Below the pieces are notes generated by a model. That model was not told the origin of the DNA and did not search any database. It saw only the letters and a program-made list of their open reading frames with translations. 64,000 bases of DNA from Berberis thunbergii (Eukaryota > Streptophyta > Magnoliopsida > Ranunculales > Berberidaceae), in contig QNQO01001168.1 of the NCBI GenBank assembly GCA_003290165.1, positions 186,001-250,000 of the forward strand. The letters run 5' to 3'. The stretch's first letter is position 1, and each line of letters starts with the position of its first letter. The translations under genes were made by a program, and so were the position numbers. Positions 10,276 to 22,229 of the stretch are shown here, piece by piece.

Positions 10276-12144
10276 ATGGTAGACAACATCGAACTTACCC
10301 CTGAGCAGAGCATGTTCTATGCTTGCCATACTTTTTATCAGGAACAGAAGGGGTCTGATTTGGATAAGCTTCGTGAGGATTATGGGGTTCCTGAAGAGTT
10401 GGAGCTTACTCCGTTAATTGCTACTCACAATCCATTGACGCCTCTGCAAGAGTTCATTGTCTTGCACAAAAACATGTTTCAAGAGGGGCTTCGCTTTCCA
10501 GTTTCGGAAGATATTTGACGTTTCCTTGTGCACATTTGTATTCCCCCCCATTCAAATGGCACCTAACGGGTTCAAAACTTTGATTATTGTCCTTACAGGG
10601 CCAAGCTTGCTGGCCATCTGTTGACTCCGTAGATACTCCACTTGTTGGCTTCTTCTCGTCTTAATGCCCATGGATTCTGTTGGTTGAGTACACCGAAGTG
10701 CTTGGGCTCCTTGTCTGTCGACTTTAAGTTTTGTCAAAAACATGGTTATTGGCTTCTTGTAATTCCCTGTACTTCAAGGTGGATGGGCGACCTCTTGTTA
10801 GACACTTCAAATTTGATCTCGATGAGTGCAATGCTTCTCATCATTTTATACTACCATGTGCTTCCGTAGAAACTAACAAGTTGCCTTGCTATTTTGTGCA
10901 GGTAAATTTGTGTCTCCAACTCTTACTGAGGAGGAAGAGTAGGTGAGGAGGGTGTTTAGTGAGCTTCACTTGATTGCTGTTGAGGAGGTCATGACCGCAA
11001 ACAACGTCGTGCGGAGTGGATTGTTCAACTACTTCCATGCATGCCCTACTATGCCTAGGTCGTTGTCGAGGGAGACTAGTGGCGACCGTTCCAAGAAGAG
11101 AAGGCTCACAATACCTAGCTCTTCGAAGTAGCCGAAGTTGGAGGTGACCATGCCGCTTATCGATCGTCCTTGGAGAAGGCAAGCTGGTAGCAAGGTTGAT
11201 TCTTTCTCTAAACCGATCCTGCTAGAACAGGAAGTGGCGGTTGTAGAGATTTCGGTTAAAGAGATGGCTCCTGGGAAGTGAAGTGTTTGTCTGGAAACTC
11301 CTGCTTCTGTAGTGGTACTGGAGGGGAATGGTTCAGGGCTGGTGGATGCTGACAAAGTCAATGATGTTCCTGATGATATCCGGTCCACTGAGCCTGCTAC
11401 CTTGAGAATCAAATCTTCTCTCCCTTCCCCAAAGCCTGATGTTGAGCGTCGAGCTAATCCTCCTGCTAAGAAGTTTGTTGAGCTGATGTCTTCCAAAGGT
11501 TCCTTGTCGTCGTTTGTTAAGGGTAATCTACACCCTGATGCTCGTACTATAGTTCATGTTGTGAATGAGTCTTTTGTGGAGCTTTGCAGGTCGTATTCGA
11601 ATGCGCTTTATAGGTTGGGCCTCTTAAGTGAGTAGTAGAAGGGGTTGGCAAGCAAGGTGAAGTCTCATGAGTCTGAATTAGCTGCTTTGCGCCCAGAGTT
11701 TGAATTTGATCTGGCCGACTGGCGACGCCGAGTTCATGAAGCTAAGGTTCAAGCTGCGGACGCTTTGGCGGTGCTAAATTCGCTGAGATAACGATTGATG
11801 GATGAGGAGTCTCATGTGGCTGGGTATTTTCACAGACTATCGAAGACAAAGGCAAGTTTAGCATAATCCAAGGCTCAGCGTGAAAGTTTAGGATCTCCTG
11901 ATATTGCCCGTGGTAGGTTGGAGTTGCTTGGACTTATCGAAGATGAGAATCCCCATTTGGGGCTTGATTTTAATTGATACCAGAAGGCTGCTTTTGGGAA
12001 GACTGGCGAGGCAGAAGTTTCCAATCCCGCATCCCCGTCTGAAAACTCAAAACCAACTTCAGATAATGTTGTTTTATTCCCCACAGTCCCTTATGATGTA
12101 AGTGTCTTTTCGACCTCCAGAGCAAGTTCTTTAAAACAATTGTA
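10276..12144 (+). pseudogene. T1 antisense ORF (Tat aORF, gypsy-type putative transposase domain)
   Basis: This gene runs opposite to gag-pol, between integrase and 3' LTR. It starts MVDNIELTPEQSMFYAC at 10276, then YGVPEELELTPL and FQEGLRFPVSEDI, the pattern of the plant domain usually named putative gypsy type transposon (PF04195). A second conserved block lies at 10740-10900, followed by an intron acceptor-like TATTTTGTGCAG at 10892-10903. The C-terminal half is low complexity, then coiled-coil-like (KSHESELAALRPEFE, 11660-11790), ending with a stop at 12142. In-frame stops at 10516, 11636 and others break it. Function of this ORF family is unknown. A promoter-like TACATAAG lies near 10165. 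Confidence 0.75.
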
Positions 12145-13640
12145 ACTTTTGAAGTAATTTAAAGAGTGCTCATCAAGTAGCTTTTTGTACCTATACCTTC
12201 TGTAGCTAGATTGTGTTATCGTGCTATTGCGCCAACTTGTTGTTTGTATGCTTGATCCTGACGCTTTGCACTTCCCTTTTGTTGCATTTTTTTTTACTTT
12301 CTTAGTATTAGGCTGTAGCTTCGGTCTTGATATTTTGTCAGTAGCCGAAGCTTGCCAACCGTTGCTTTCAAGAGTACAATGATCCGGGCGAGCATATGTC
12401 AGGTTATAGTACTGAGCCATCTTTCGTTGCTCCCATTTTGAATTCTCGTGGCTTGACTTTCTTGTTGTAGTACTGAGCCATCTTTCATTTGTAAGCGACT
12501 GTTCTGGTAAAGGCCTGATTTCTTCTTTTCTCGAGGAGATCTAAACTGATGCACAAAGCTTCGTCGCTGTTTTCCGGTCTAAATTCCTCTGTCCGAAATG
12601 TTGGTATTCTAACTTCCACCGGGACCATTGTTTTTGGCCCGTATACTAGGGCAAAAGGTGTTTCTCTGGTGGGTATTCTTTTGGTGGTCCGATATGCCCA
12701 AGGTATTCCTGGCATTGCTGAGACCCATTTCCCTTTTGCTGCATTGAGCTTCTTTTAGAGTGCCTCCAAGATCTTTCTATTGGCGACTTTCACCTAGTTG
12801 TTGGCTTGCAAATGCCCTGGCGAATAGAAATGGTGACCGATGCCGAGGTATTTGCATAGTTTCTCGACCTTGCTGCCTTCAAATTGGATTCCGTTATTAC
12901 TAACTAGTGTAATTGGGATACCGAATCTGCAGGTGATGGATGTCCATATGAAAATTTCAATTTGATCTTGTCTTATCTTAGACAGAAGCTCAACTTCAAC
13001 CCATTTAGTGAAGTAATCTACTACTACGGGGAGAAACTTCTTATTGGTTGAAACTGGGAGCGGTTCGACGGTGTCCATTCCCCACTGCGCAAACGACCAT
13101 GGGCTGGTCATTGGAGTCAATGGTTGAGCTGGCATGTGAGTATACGGCGCGAACCTCTGGCACTTATCGCACTTGCGAACGATGTCTTTTGCATCCTGCT
13201 GCATTGCTACCAGTAATATCCTAGAGTCAGGGTCATACCGCTTGAGTGATTCCCGCAGATGCCATAATAGATCTCTCCAAGGATGCGGTTTGCCTCCGAG
13301 GAGGCTATGCATTTGAGCAGGGGACTGGTAGCCGATCTACTGTAGAGTTTGTCATTCAGGAGGGAGTACCGTGCTACCTTGTTTTTCAGTTTTTTATAGC
13401 CTTTGATTTTTCAACTGGGAGGGCCCCATTTTGATGTACTCAACGATGGGATTCATCCAGCTTGAATCCACTTCAATTGCGTAAAGCTCATTAACCTTCT
13501 ATTCTTCCAGACTTGACTATTTTGGAATTCGATAAGTCTATTAGAGGTTTCTGCAATGGCTGAGGCCTGCCTGGCCAATGCGTCGGCTCTTTCATTGTCG
13601 TCTCGCGGATACTATAGAAGTTCAAATCTATTGAATTGGC
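12145..13640 (-). pseudogene. T1 integrase
   Basis: Minus strand, from the zinc-binding part (VRKCDKCQRFAPYTHM) through the core (WGMDTVEPLP, VVVDYFTKWVEVE, then LVSNNGIQFEG) to SPGHLQANN. The second catalytic aspartate of the usual SDNG motif is asparagine here (12891-12906), and the glutamate motif NGQVE has decayed to QANN. The C-terminal part is seen at 12485-12715 (AYRTTKRIPTRETPFALVYG). Frameshifts separate the parts. It lies directly downstream of the second RNase H. Confidence 0.85.
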
Positions 13641-13886
13641 CTGCTACATTAATAACCTTCTCACGGTAGCTATCATCCTTGGGCTTTTACTGTTAAAATC
13701 TCCTATAAGTTGGTTGACTACCAGACGTGAGGCGCTATAAGCGGTTAGCACAGTTACATCGATTCTTTTTGCTAGTTTTATGTCGAACAAGAGGGGATCG
13801 TATTCTACCTTATTGTTCGAGGTTGGGAAACCAAATTTGACCGTCTTTTCCAAGACGAAGCCTCTTGGAGAGTGGAGTGTAATACC

Positions 13887-15007
13887 TAGGGGTGGGCACG
13901 GTCTGGATCGGTTCCAAATTTGAAGGAACCTGACTCGAATCGTATACATTTTAACGGATCCGGTCCGGTCCGGATCCCTTCATTTTGATAATTGGAACCG
14001 AACCTAACTCAAACCGTTCTAAACGGTTTGGTTCCACGGTTCCAAACGGTTCCAAACTTCCAATCATATTCATACAGAATCACAGATCATACAAAAATTT
14101 CTTTCATATTCATACAGATCCAATCAAGAACAGAAAAATTGCATTCAAAAAAAAAAAATAGAAAAAAAAATTTGGTTCGATGATCCATCATATTCATACA
14201 AAATCGATCAACATCCAGAAATCATCCATCAATAGAAATCATCGATCAACAGAAATCCAAAAAAAAAAGAAAAACGGGTCGACAATCCGCGGTTTTGATT
14301 GTAACTCTTAACACCACCATAGAATCACACATCACCAAACTCAACCTAAACAATCAAATCCACACCCGGTTAGAGGAGATCTGCTTCTTCTCGAGACAGA
14401 GACCGAGAGAGAGGAGACAGAGATGAGAATTGAGATCCTGCTGCTTCAAAGAGAAGATCTGCTTCTTCTCGAGACAGAGACCGAGAGAGAGGAGACGGAG
14501 ATGAGATCCTGCTGCCTTTTCTCGAGACAGAGGCCGAGAAAGAGGAGACGGAGATGAGATCTCCTGCTGCTTCTCTACCTTTTCTTCTGCTCCTCCTCTT
14601 CTTGGTCTCGCGGCTGCTGCAGCTTCTTCTTCTCGAGACAGAGACAGAGAGAGGAGAGGGAGATCTCCTTCCCCTTCTCGAGACAGAGACAGAGAGAGGA
14701 GAGGGAGATCTCCTTCCCCTTCTCGATACAGAGACAAAGATCAAAGAGAGGAGAGACAGAGAGAGGACTGAGGAGAGGAGAGTTTAGGTTTAGGTTTTTT
14801 AGGTTTATATAGTAAATTCGATTTGAAACGGTCCGGACGGGTCCAACCCGGACCGTTTCATTTTAAAAAACAGAAACCGGGACCAGACCGTTTTATAACG
14901 GATCCGGACCGTATCAAAAAATTCAAAATTAAAATCCGGACCGTTTTGCTCAAAAAGGTCCGGTTCGATTTGAACCCGCGGATCCTCGACCCGTTTGCCC
15001 ACCACTA
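13887..15007. mobile_element. Non-autonomous hAT element in T1 RNase H
   Basis: An exact 8-bp target duplication GTAATACC flanks it (13879-13886, 15008-15015). Ends are TAGGGGTGGGCA and, on the other strand, TAGTGGTGGGCA. Subterminal regions are rich in repeated CGGTCCGGA and GGTTCCAAAC motifs in both orientations, usual for hAT transposase binding regions. The interior is a purine-rich minisatellite with no transposase. Confidence 0.88.
14380..14765. repeat. Purine-rich minisatellite inside the hAT
   Basis: Variable copies of a unit containing CTTCTTCTCGAGACAGAGA and GAGAGAGGAGA repeat across about 380 bp, in spacings of roughly 40 to 85 bases. The long open frames here (for example LSREGEGDLPLLS repeats on the minus strand) are products of the repeat and not proteins with family support. 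Confidence 0.7.
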
Positions 15008-16500
15008 GTAATACCAACACCACTTCCTTTCTGTGTGGCTGACCCGTCGCAACGCAGGATCCAACCTGGCTCATGTGGTCTCTACTCTGAGCTGTTTGGC
15101 TTTTATTCCCCACCACCAGTAAAATCTGCGATAAAGTCTGCTAATGCTTAGGCTTTTATGGTCATTCTAGGACCATAGTTGATGTCAAACTGCCTCAGTT
15201 CCACCGACCATTTAACCATCCTGCCTAATAATTATGACTTGTGCAACATTATGCGAAGTGGGTGTTTGGTCAAAACTGTGATAGAATGGGTCTGAAAGTA
15301 GGGCCTCAGCTTTCTGGAAAGGATGACCAAGCCAAATCTAGCTTCTCTAGATTCGAATAGTTTGCTTCGGCTTCCACGAAGGTTTTGTTGGCGTAGTACA
15401 TTGGTTTCTGTATCCCCTTATCATTATGTACAAGAGTTGAATTGATGGCTTGATATGAGATGACTAGATACAAATAAAGTGTCTTTCTCGGGGTGGTTTT
15501 GAGAGTAGCACGATGCTTCCCATGTATGACTTTAGGTTTTGGAAAGCATGCTCGTACTCTTCGACCCAGCTGAAGGCCTTGCTTCCTCTGAGAATTTTGA
15601 AAAATGGGAGGCACTTGTCTGATGACTTGGAGATAAACCTATTAAGTTCTCCTACCCTCGCGGCCAGCCTCTGAACTTCCCCGATGGAGTTTGGAGACTT
15701 CATATTGAAAAGAGCCTGAATATGCTTTTATTCCTCTTTGATTCACTATGTAACCTAGGAACTTGCCCGATTCGAAACCAAACGCGCACTTCTGTGGGTT
15801 GAGCTTTCATCCGATACTTGCGGAGTTGGTTGATTGCTTTAGCAAGCTCTTAACCTGTACGTCATCTATGTAGACCTCCATGTTCATTCCAATTTGGCTT
15901 TCGAACATCTGATTTACTAGCCATTGGTATGTTGCCCCCATGTTCTTGAGGTCGAATGACATTACCCGATAGTAGTATATCCCTTGTTCGGTTATAAAAT
16001 ACGTTTTCTCTTGATCCGAGGGGTGCATTTGTATCTAGTTATATCCGGAGTAGGCATCCATGAAACTTAGGAGGCCATGCTTTGACGTAGCATCTACAAT
16101 TTAATCGATGCGGGGAAGCGGAAAGTTGTCCATTGGGCATGCTTTGTTCAAGTCGGTGTAGTCTATGCAGACTTTGCACTTTCTATTTTTCTTTTTAACC
16201 AGGATGGTGTTTGCCAGTCAATTTAGGTATCGCACCTTTTTGATCATGTCGGCATTTATTAGCCTCTGCACTTTCTCGTTATAATTTGGTTCCACTCAGG
16301 GGCCATGGGTATTTTCTTCTGTCTGGCTGGTTTTCATGTTGGGTCTACAGTCAGTCGATGGGTGATTATGGAAGGGTCTATTCCCACCATGTCTAGCATC
16401 TTCAAGGCAAATACATCTTGATTCAGTCGCATTTGTGTTATCAGTTGTTCTGTGAACTCTTTGCTTGGGTGGGAGCCTATTTGGATGGCTCTGCTATTGA

Positions 16501-17065
16501 TGATACATCAAAATAAACCGACATCGCAGCCATACACGTGGCATAAAACATCCATTACAAAGATTTGACGTCCCAACTATTGGGCCAGCTTGTAAAATCC
16601 AAGAAGGTTAAAGCCATCCATAGAGGCCCAAACAAGGCCCACTATAAGAAGACATAATCAAAACCCAAGTTCAGGCCGAAACGAATCAAAGCCCAAATCC
16701 AGGCCCAACACGAATTCTCTCATAAATAAGAGGAACGTTGTAGAAAAAAGAATCGTGGAGGGAGTTACGCCTCCATAGACGCATCTTCATAAAAGAGGAG
16801 ACTGTTACGAGAAACAATACCTTCCGTTGCGCCTCACATGCTTAAGTCACGCAGAAGATTAACTGCGACCATTATAAAAGGTAAAGGGAACATTCAACAA
16901 AGTTATGCGACTTTAACTAAGTTTTGTCCAATTTTACTTCCTTTTTCAAATAGAGTTGCTGACTTAAGCATCGGAGTGCCTTCGGCCACCAAAAAGGTAG
17001 TCTTTGGCAGTCTAACATCTTTTGTGCAGGTCAAACTCTCAGGAGGGCGAGATTTGGATGCATCA
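16501..17065 (+). repeat. T2 5' LTR
   Basis: It starts TGATACATCA and ends GATGCATCA immediately before the primer site, 565 bp. A TATA-like CATAAATAAGAGG at 16721-16733 is a plausible promoter, with the 5' leader to its right. The open frame starting at 16838 lies within this LTR and leader and is not a gene. Confidence 0.8.
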
Positions 17066-17090
17066 ATTTGGCCCCGTCTGTGGGGAACAA
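17066..17090 (+). other. T2 primer binding site
   Basis: TTTGGCCCCGTCTGTGGGG directly follows the LTR end. It differs slightly from the common plant gypsy form with TGGCGCC. It sets the direction of the element. Confidence 0.7.
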
Positions 17091-17219
17091 CGAGTTTCCT
17101 TTCTAAAAAGAAAACTCACAGTGGCAAAGTTCACCGAAATCTGATTAACAATCAAGAAATTATCAAGGTTAATGGAACGTTATACAAATCCTCCATTTGG
17201 CGATGGACAATGTAACATG

Positions 17220-17935
17220 TCTCACAATATCAACCGAGCGACAACCATTGAACCAACTGCACTGGAAAGAAGGGAGCTCCAACAAGTAACGGTTCAAATG
17301 TCTCTGACATCTTGGGGATCGGAATCCCATCAGAACCCTGTGTAGAGATGCTTATGGCTTAGATGAACCATGTGATTAAAATGGTGGATAGATTCATCCA
17401 AGTCTTGGAGGGCAACAAACCTCAAGAAGAAAGCACACAACTTAAGATACATCAGATCAATAACAATTCTAAATTTAACCAACGAAAGTTCGGAAGACTA
17501 CATTCGAAGAAGCCAAAACATGAACCAGCAGGGAAAAATATTCACGACCTTTATAGTGAGTCGAGGTGAGGTTCTTAAAGCTATAGTGAGAAGGAAAAAC
17601 GTCGGCCACTGAAAATGAGAGGTGGTCAAGAAAAATTGAATAAAAGCAAACATTTATCCTTCCATGATGACTACGACCATGATACCGAAGATTGCCATAG
17701 CCTGAGGGATGAGATCGAATGCCATGTCAGAGAAGGATGAATCGGAGAATTCATTAAGCTGAGAAAGCCCGAGGGCGAAATAGTCACATTGAGGGAACGA
17801 CTAAATAAGACAATATACATCTTGCATGGTGCAGCTGGAGAAAAAGGAGCAATATAACAAATCCCAAAAGCGAGTAGTCAGAGACCTACGAGCAAAGATC
17901 AGATACCAAGAACCGTCAGTACAGCACGCGAAGAC
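17220..17935 (+). pseudogene. T2 gag remnant
   Basis: Only pieces of gag remain in about 700 bp: an N-terminal piece and, at about 17650-17780, the C-terminal motif FHDDYDHDTEDCHSLRDEIE, which in Tat gag proteins forms the zinc-knuckle-like region before the protease. The central capsid domain is absent. The element could not assemble particles by itself. Confidence 0.7.
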
Positions 17936-18560
17936 GATATAGAGGACTTTGACCTTCTCCAACAAAGATGCAGATGGGGTTAATTACCTGCACAATGATG
18001 CCATAGTAATGTCGGTCATGATGGCAAGGTTGGAAATCAAAAGCGTGTTGGTCGATTCGAGCAGCTCAACCAACCTCCTATACCTGACAGCTTTTCGAAG
18101 GATGTGGTTCACTAATGAGATGCTCTTACCTAGCAATCAACCAATGGTGGGTTTCAGTAGGGAACAATGTCGTCCACTGGGGATGATTCATTTACCGATC
18201 GAAGTAGGAGAAGTAGAAAAGCAACGAGTGTTAATGACAGACTTCCTTGTCGTTGATGTTCCTTGTACGTATAACATGCTACTCGGGAAACCCTGGATAC
18301 ACAAAATAGGCACAATCTTTTCAACTAGGTACCAATGCTTAAAATATCATACCGACAATGGTATCGGGAAAATCAAAGGAGATCAACTAGTAGCTTGTGA
18401 GTGTCATTTCGCAACGATAAAGACTCCCCACAAATATCAATTACTGCAACGACCGAAAGAGCTTACACAACAACCTGGTCAGACAAGTTTTGATTTTTCG
18501 GACGATAATATGGCTTCAACCAGCCCACGTGATCAACCTAACACTGGACAATCGTAAGAA
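17936..18560 (+). pseudogene. T2 retropepsin-like protease
   Basis: An open frame of 202 codons starts at 17949. The active site reads VLVDSSSSTNLLY where a glycine is expected after the aspartate-serine pair (VDTGSS or VDSGSS), and the second conserved block is VVDVPCTYNMLLGKPWIHK. The domain is complete in length. The glycine loss suggests an inactive enzyme. Confidence 0.8.
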
Positions 18561-20500
18561 GAAACAATCGTAGTTTACCTAGACAACGAAGCGGAGAAAA
18601 CAATCCACATTGCACAAAGATTCCTCCCGAGCTCGCCAAGGAGCTGATCTAACTGTTAAAAGATAACCAAGATATTTTTGCATGGACGATGAAGGACATG
18701 GTAGGAATAGATATGTCTGTCATTTCTCACAAATTACAAGTGAACCCAGACAAAAAGTCAGTTCGACAAAAAAGAAAATCGGTGGCTCCATAACGTAATC
18801 AGGCAATAAACGAGGAAATGTACCGCCTACTTAATGCAAGGATGATAAGAAAAGCTCACTAGCCGAACTGGCTGAAAAACATGGTGCTAGTAAAGAAAAA
18901 GAATGACAAATGGAGGGTATGCATGGACTACACTGATTTGAATAAGGCCTACCCCAAAGACAAGTTCCCATTTTCGGGAATAGACCAGATAGTGGATGCA
19001 ACCCCGAGCACGAACTGCTAAGCTTTATGGATGCATACTCCAGATATAATCATATACATTTGTACCCTCCTAACCAAGAAAACAATCTTGTATAAAGAAA
19101 AATGGTACATAAATGCCCTTCAGATTGAAAAACGCAGGAGCAACGTACCAACGGCAGGTGAACATAATGTTCAAAGATCAAATCGGCAAAACAATGGAGG
19201 TTTACATCGACAATATGCTTGTCAAAAGCTCACGCCGAACATACCACATCACAGATCTCGAACAAGCCTTCTCCCAACTACGAAAGTATAAGATGAAACT
19301 GAATCCAGAGAAGTGCACATTTGGAGTAGAATAAAAAAAATTCCTCGGGTACATGGTCAATCAAAGAGGAATCAAGGCAGATCTAAAGCAGATACACGCG
19401 CTTCTCAACATGCAGTTGCCAATGAACATAAAAGTTGTACAAAGTCTTAATGGAATAATAGCAGCCCTGAACAGATTCATTTCCAGATCCTCGGACAAAT
19501 GTCTACCTTTCTTCAAAATTTTGAAGGGAAACAAGACATCTTGGAATAGAATACGGAATGTGATGAAGCTTTTCAAAGTCTAAAAGCATATATGGGGGGC
19601 ACAAAGCTACTAACAAAACCAAACACAGGATAAACACTTTATCTATACCTATCTGTGTCCAACCACGCGGTAAGCTTAGTGCTAGTACGAGAAGAAAAAG
19701 GCGTGCAAAAACCAGTACACTATATCATCAAAACACTTGTAGATGCATTAATCGATTATCCAGCCCTAGAAAAAGTGGTTTCGCCCTGATCGTGTCTTCA
19801 AGAAAACTACAACCGTACTTCAAAGCGCATCCAATCACGGTTATGACTGAACAACCACTTCAATTGGTATTGCACAAACTAGATCTATTAGAGAGAATGG
19901 TGAATGGACAATAGAACTTGGGCAATTCGATATTAGTTATGCCCCCAGAACCGCTATCAAAGCTCAGGTATTGGTAGATTTCATCGCCGAATTCACAGGA
20001 ATCAACAACCAACAGACAGAAAGCAAGATCGAAGGATAACAATTCAAACCTATCACCGATGGATAGATCCTCCACTGTGATGAAACATCCAACGAGGTAG
20101 GAAGCAGAACTAGATTAGTCCTGTACAACTCGAAAGGCGGTGCATTGGAGAAAGTGAAAAATTCAATTTTAAAGCCTCAAACAACGAAGCCAAGTACTAA
20201 GCTGTGATAGCCGGGCTACAGTTTGCAAAATACCTAGGAATAAAAAGACATCAGTGTCTTTACTGATTCCAAACTGGTGGTCAATCAACTAAACGACGAG
20301 TTTCAAGTCAAAGACACCCTAATGAAGGCCTACCACCAAAAAAACACTGAACTAGTAGAAGGCTTTCAGAATGCGATCATTCAATGGTGGGCAAGGATGG
20401 AGAACAAAAGAGCCAACGAACTAGCAAATGAAGCATCGACAACTAAGGAAAATGATAATCAACTCATCATGATGCAAGGAAACTCCATACTTGAAAACAG
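18561..20500 (+). pseudogene. T2 reverse transcriptase and dual RNase H
   Basis: RT motifs in order are SHKLQVNPDKKSVRQKRK, WRVCMDYTDLNKAYPKD, MPFRLKNAGATYQRQV and a palm reading YIDN instead of YIDD (19202-19213). The connection (LNRFISRSSDKCLPFFKILK) and first RNase H reach about 19850. The second, archaeal-type RNase H is at 20080-20440 (FTDSKLVVNQLNDEF; NKRANELANEAS). A frameshift near 19120 and several stops divide it. Confidence 0.85.
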
Positions 20501-21766
20501 GTGAAAGAAGTATGTTCCATGAATCAAGAAAACAACTGGACAATTCCAATCCTGACGTATATATCAAACGAAAAACTCCCAACAGATAAAATGGAAGCCA
20601 AAAAACTACAAAATCGGGCGGCAAGATACACAATGATCAATGACAAATTCTACAAAAGGTCTGCCACGAGCTCGTTGCTAAGGTGTCTTTCACTAGAAGA
20701 TATTGAATATATTCTGCAAGAAATCCACCAAAGTACATGCACAAATAATCCATGTGGAAGAACACTGGCCCATAAAGCACTCACGCTAGGTTACTGTTGG
20801 CCAATGATGCAAGCAGATGCTCAAAAGCTCGTTCGCGCATGAAACAAATGCCAAAGATTTACCACATACACTCACATGTCGGGATAGAACCTGATCCTGA
20901 TGAGTTGCCCCTGGCCATTCGTACAATGGGGAATGGACATCCTAGGACTACTCTCCGCATCCGACAAAAAAAGTTTCTTCTCATAGCAGTAGACTACTTC
21001 ACCAAGTGGGTAGAAGTAGAGCCCCTCGCGAAGATATGAGAAACCCAAGTCGAGAAGTTTCTTTGGAAAGACATAATATGCTGATTCGGGATCCCAAGGG
21101 TAATTGTCATGGACTATGGGAAACAATTCGAAGGCACGAAGGTCAAAGAGCTATGGCAAAACTTGAATATCTAGCAACACTTCTCTGCACCCGCCAATTC
21201 ACAGGTAAACGGACAAGTCGAGGTCACGAACAGGACAATCTTGGAAGTGATCGAAAGAAGGCTCGAGACAACAAAAGGATTGTAAACATCCGAGTTGCCT
21301 GGCCTCCTTTAGGCATACAAAACAACTAAACAAACTCCGATGGGAAAAACCTCTTTTGCCCTCGCATACAAATCCAATGCAATGATACCTGTGGAGATCG
21401 GTATGCCGACATTTCAAACCGAAGAACTCCACACCGAGGATAACATTAAAACACTGAGAGTCAGGCTAAACCTTCTCGAGGAAAAGCAAGAAGCAGCCTA
21501 TATCAAAACAGCGACCTACCAACAGCGTATGACAGGATATTACAACAAGAGGGTGCAAACCACACTTTTAACATTGGTGTCTGGGTACTCCAATAATTCC
21601 AGCTCAACACAAAGGAACCTGATGTGGGCAAGCTAAACCCATATTGGAAAGGACCATACAAAGTAATAAAGATCAACAGACCAGGAACATATTGGTTGAA
21701 AAACAATGAGGGCGAAAAGCTACCTCAGCCACGGAATGTAGAGTACTTAAAAAGATATTATCAATG
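20501..21766 (+). pseudogene. T2 integrase
   Basis: The zinc-binding part at 20501-20870 (EDIEYILQEIHQ, then a histidine-cysteine region with NKCQRF) leads into the core across frameshifts: QWGMDILG, VDYFTKWVEVEPLAKI, a third motif reading MDYGKQFEG, and NSQVNGQVE. The C-terminal part (GKTSFALAYKSNAMIPVE, then a GPYKVI-like end near 21655) ends at a stop at 21766. The catalytic D, D, E are recognisable but the frame is broken. Confidence 0.82.
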
Positions 21767-22229
21767 AACTTTTTCGCTATCTCAAATTCAAAACGACAAA
21801 AATTCAGTCAGGACAAGAATGTCAAATTAAAAACCTAAATCGTGAAAATACTCAGCACGGCTAGAGTATCGAACAAAAACAAATATATGCACCGAACGAA
21901 CGAGTTGGACATAAAAACTAAAACTTCTGGCCTGATCAACCACAAAGTAATAAAGTACTAGGATGTGAGAATCAGACTTTTCTCATCGACTATAATGTAT
22001 GACATCGTAATTCAGTTATAGAATCAAACTCCGTAAAAAGAGCTTCTACATGACTAGAATGTCTAACATTGAAGCCATTCATGAAAATTTGAATAAATGA
22101 GCCATAAATCTGCCAGGAATGTCATAAGTAAAAAATTGATAAGCTAGACATACTAGACACTACAAATGCGAAATATAAATTTCCATTGATCTTCTAAAAA
22201 AGAGATTACAAAAAAATCAAAAGGGATAA
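21767..22229. other. T2 spacer between pol and antisense ORF
   Basis: AT-rich and non-coding. It contains several loose copies of an AGAATGTC motif (21815, 22056, 22116). In Tat elements this 3' untranslated zone often varies and may hold tandem repeats. Confidence 0.45.

Larger units (their letters stand above)
13641..16500 (-). pseudogene. T1 reverse transcriptase and dual RNase H, split by a hAT
   Basis: Minus strand. The linker and RT begin at the T2 border (SHPSKEFTEQLITQ near 16470; DPSIITHRLTVDPT near 16350). The palm is at 15807-16028 with YRVMSFDLKNMGATYQ and intact YIDD (15860-15875). RT-connection and RNase H follow (ELNRFISKSSDKCLPFFKIL; MYYANKTFVEAEANYSNLEK). A second, archaeal-type RNase H, typical of Tat elements, is at 13641-13886 and 15008-15120 (SNNKVEYDPLLFDIKLAK, SASRLVVNQLIGDF). 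The hAT at 13887 sits in this second RNase H. Stops and frameshifts are frequent. Confidence 0.85.

Noticed and set aside
14354..14787. Long open frames of repeated LSREGEGDLPLL type
   Set aside because: Produced by a purine-rich minisatellite inside a hAT element; open on both strands and in several frames.
16838..17215. 125-codon plus-strand frame as gag start
   Set aside because: It spans the T2 LTR end and primer site and has no gag similarity.
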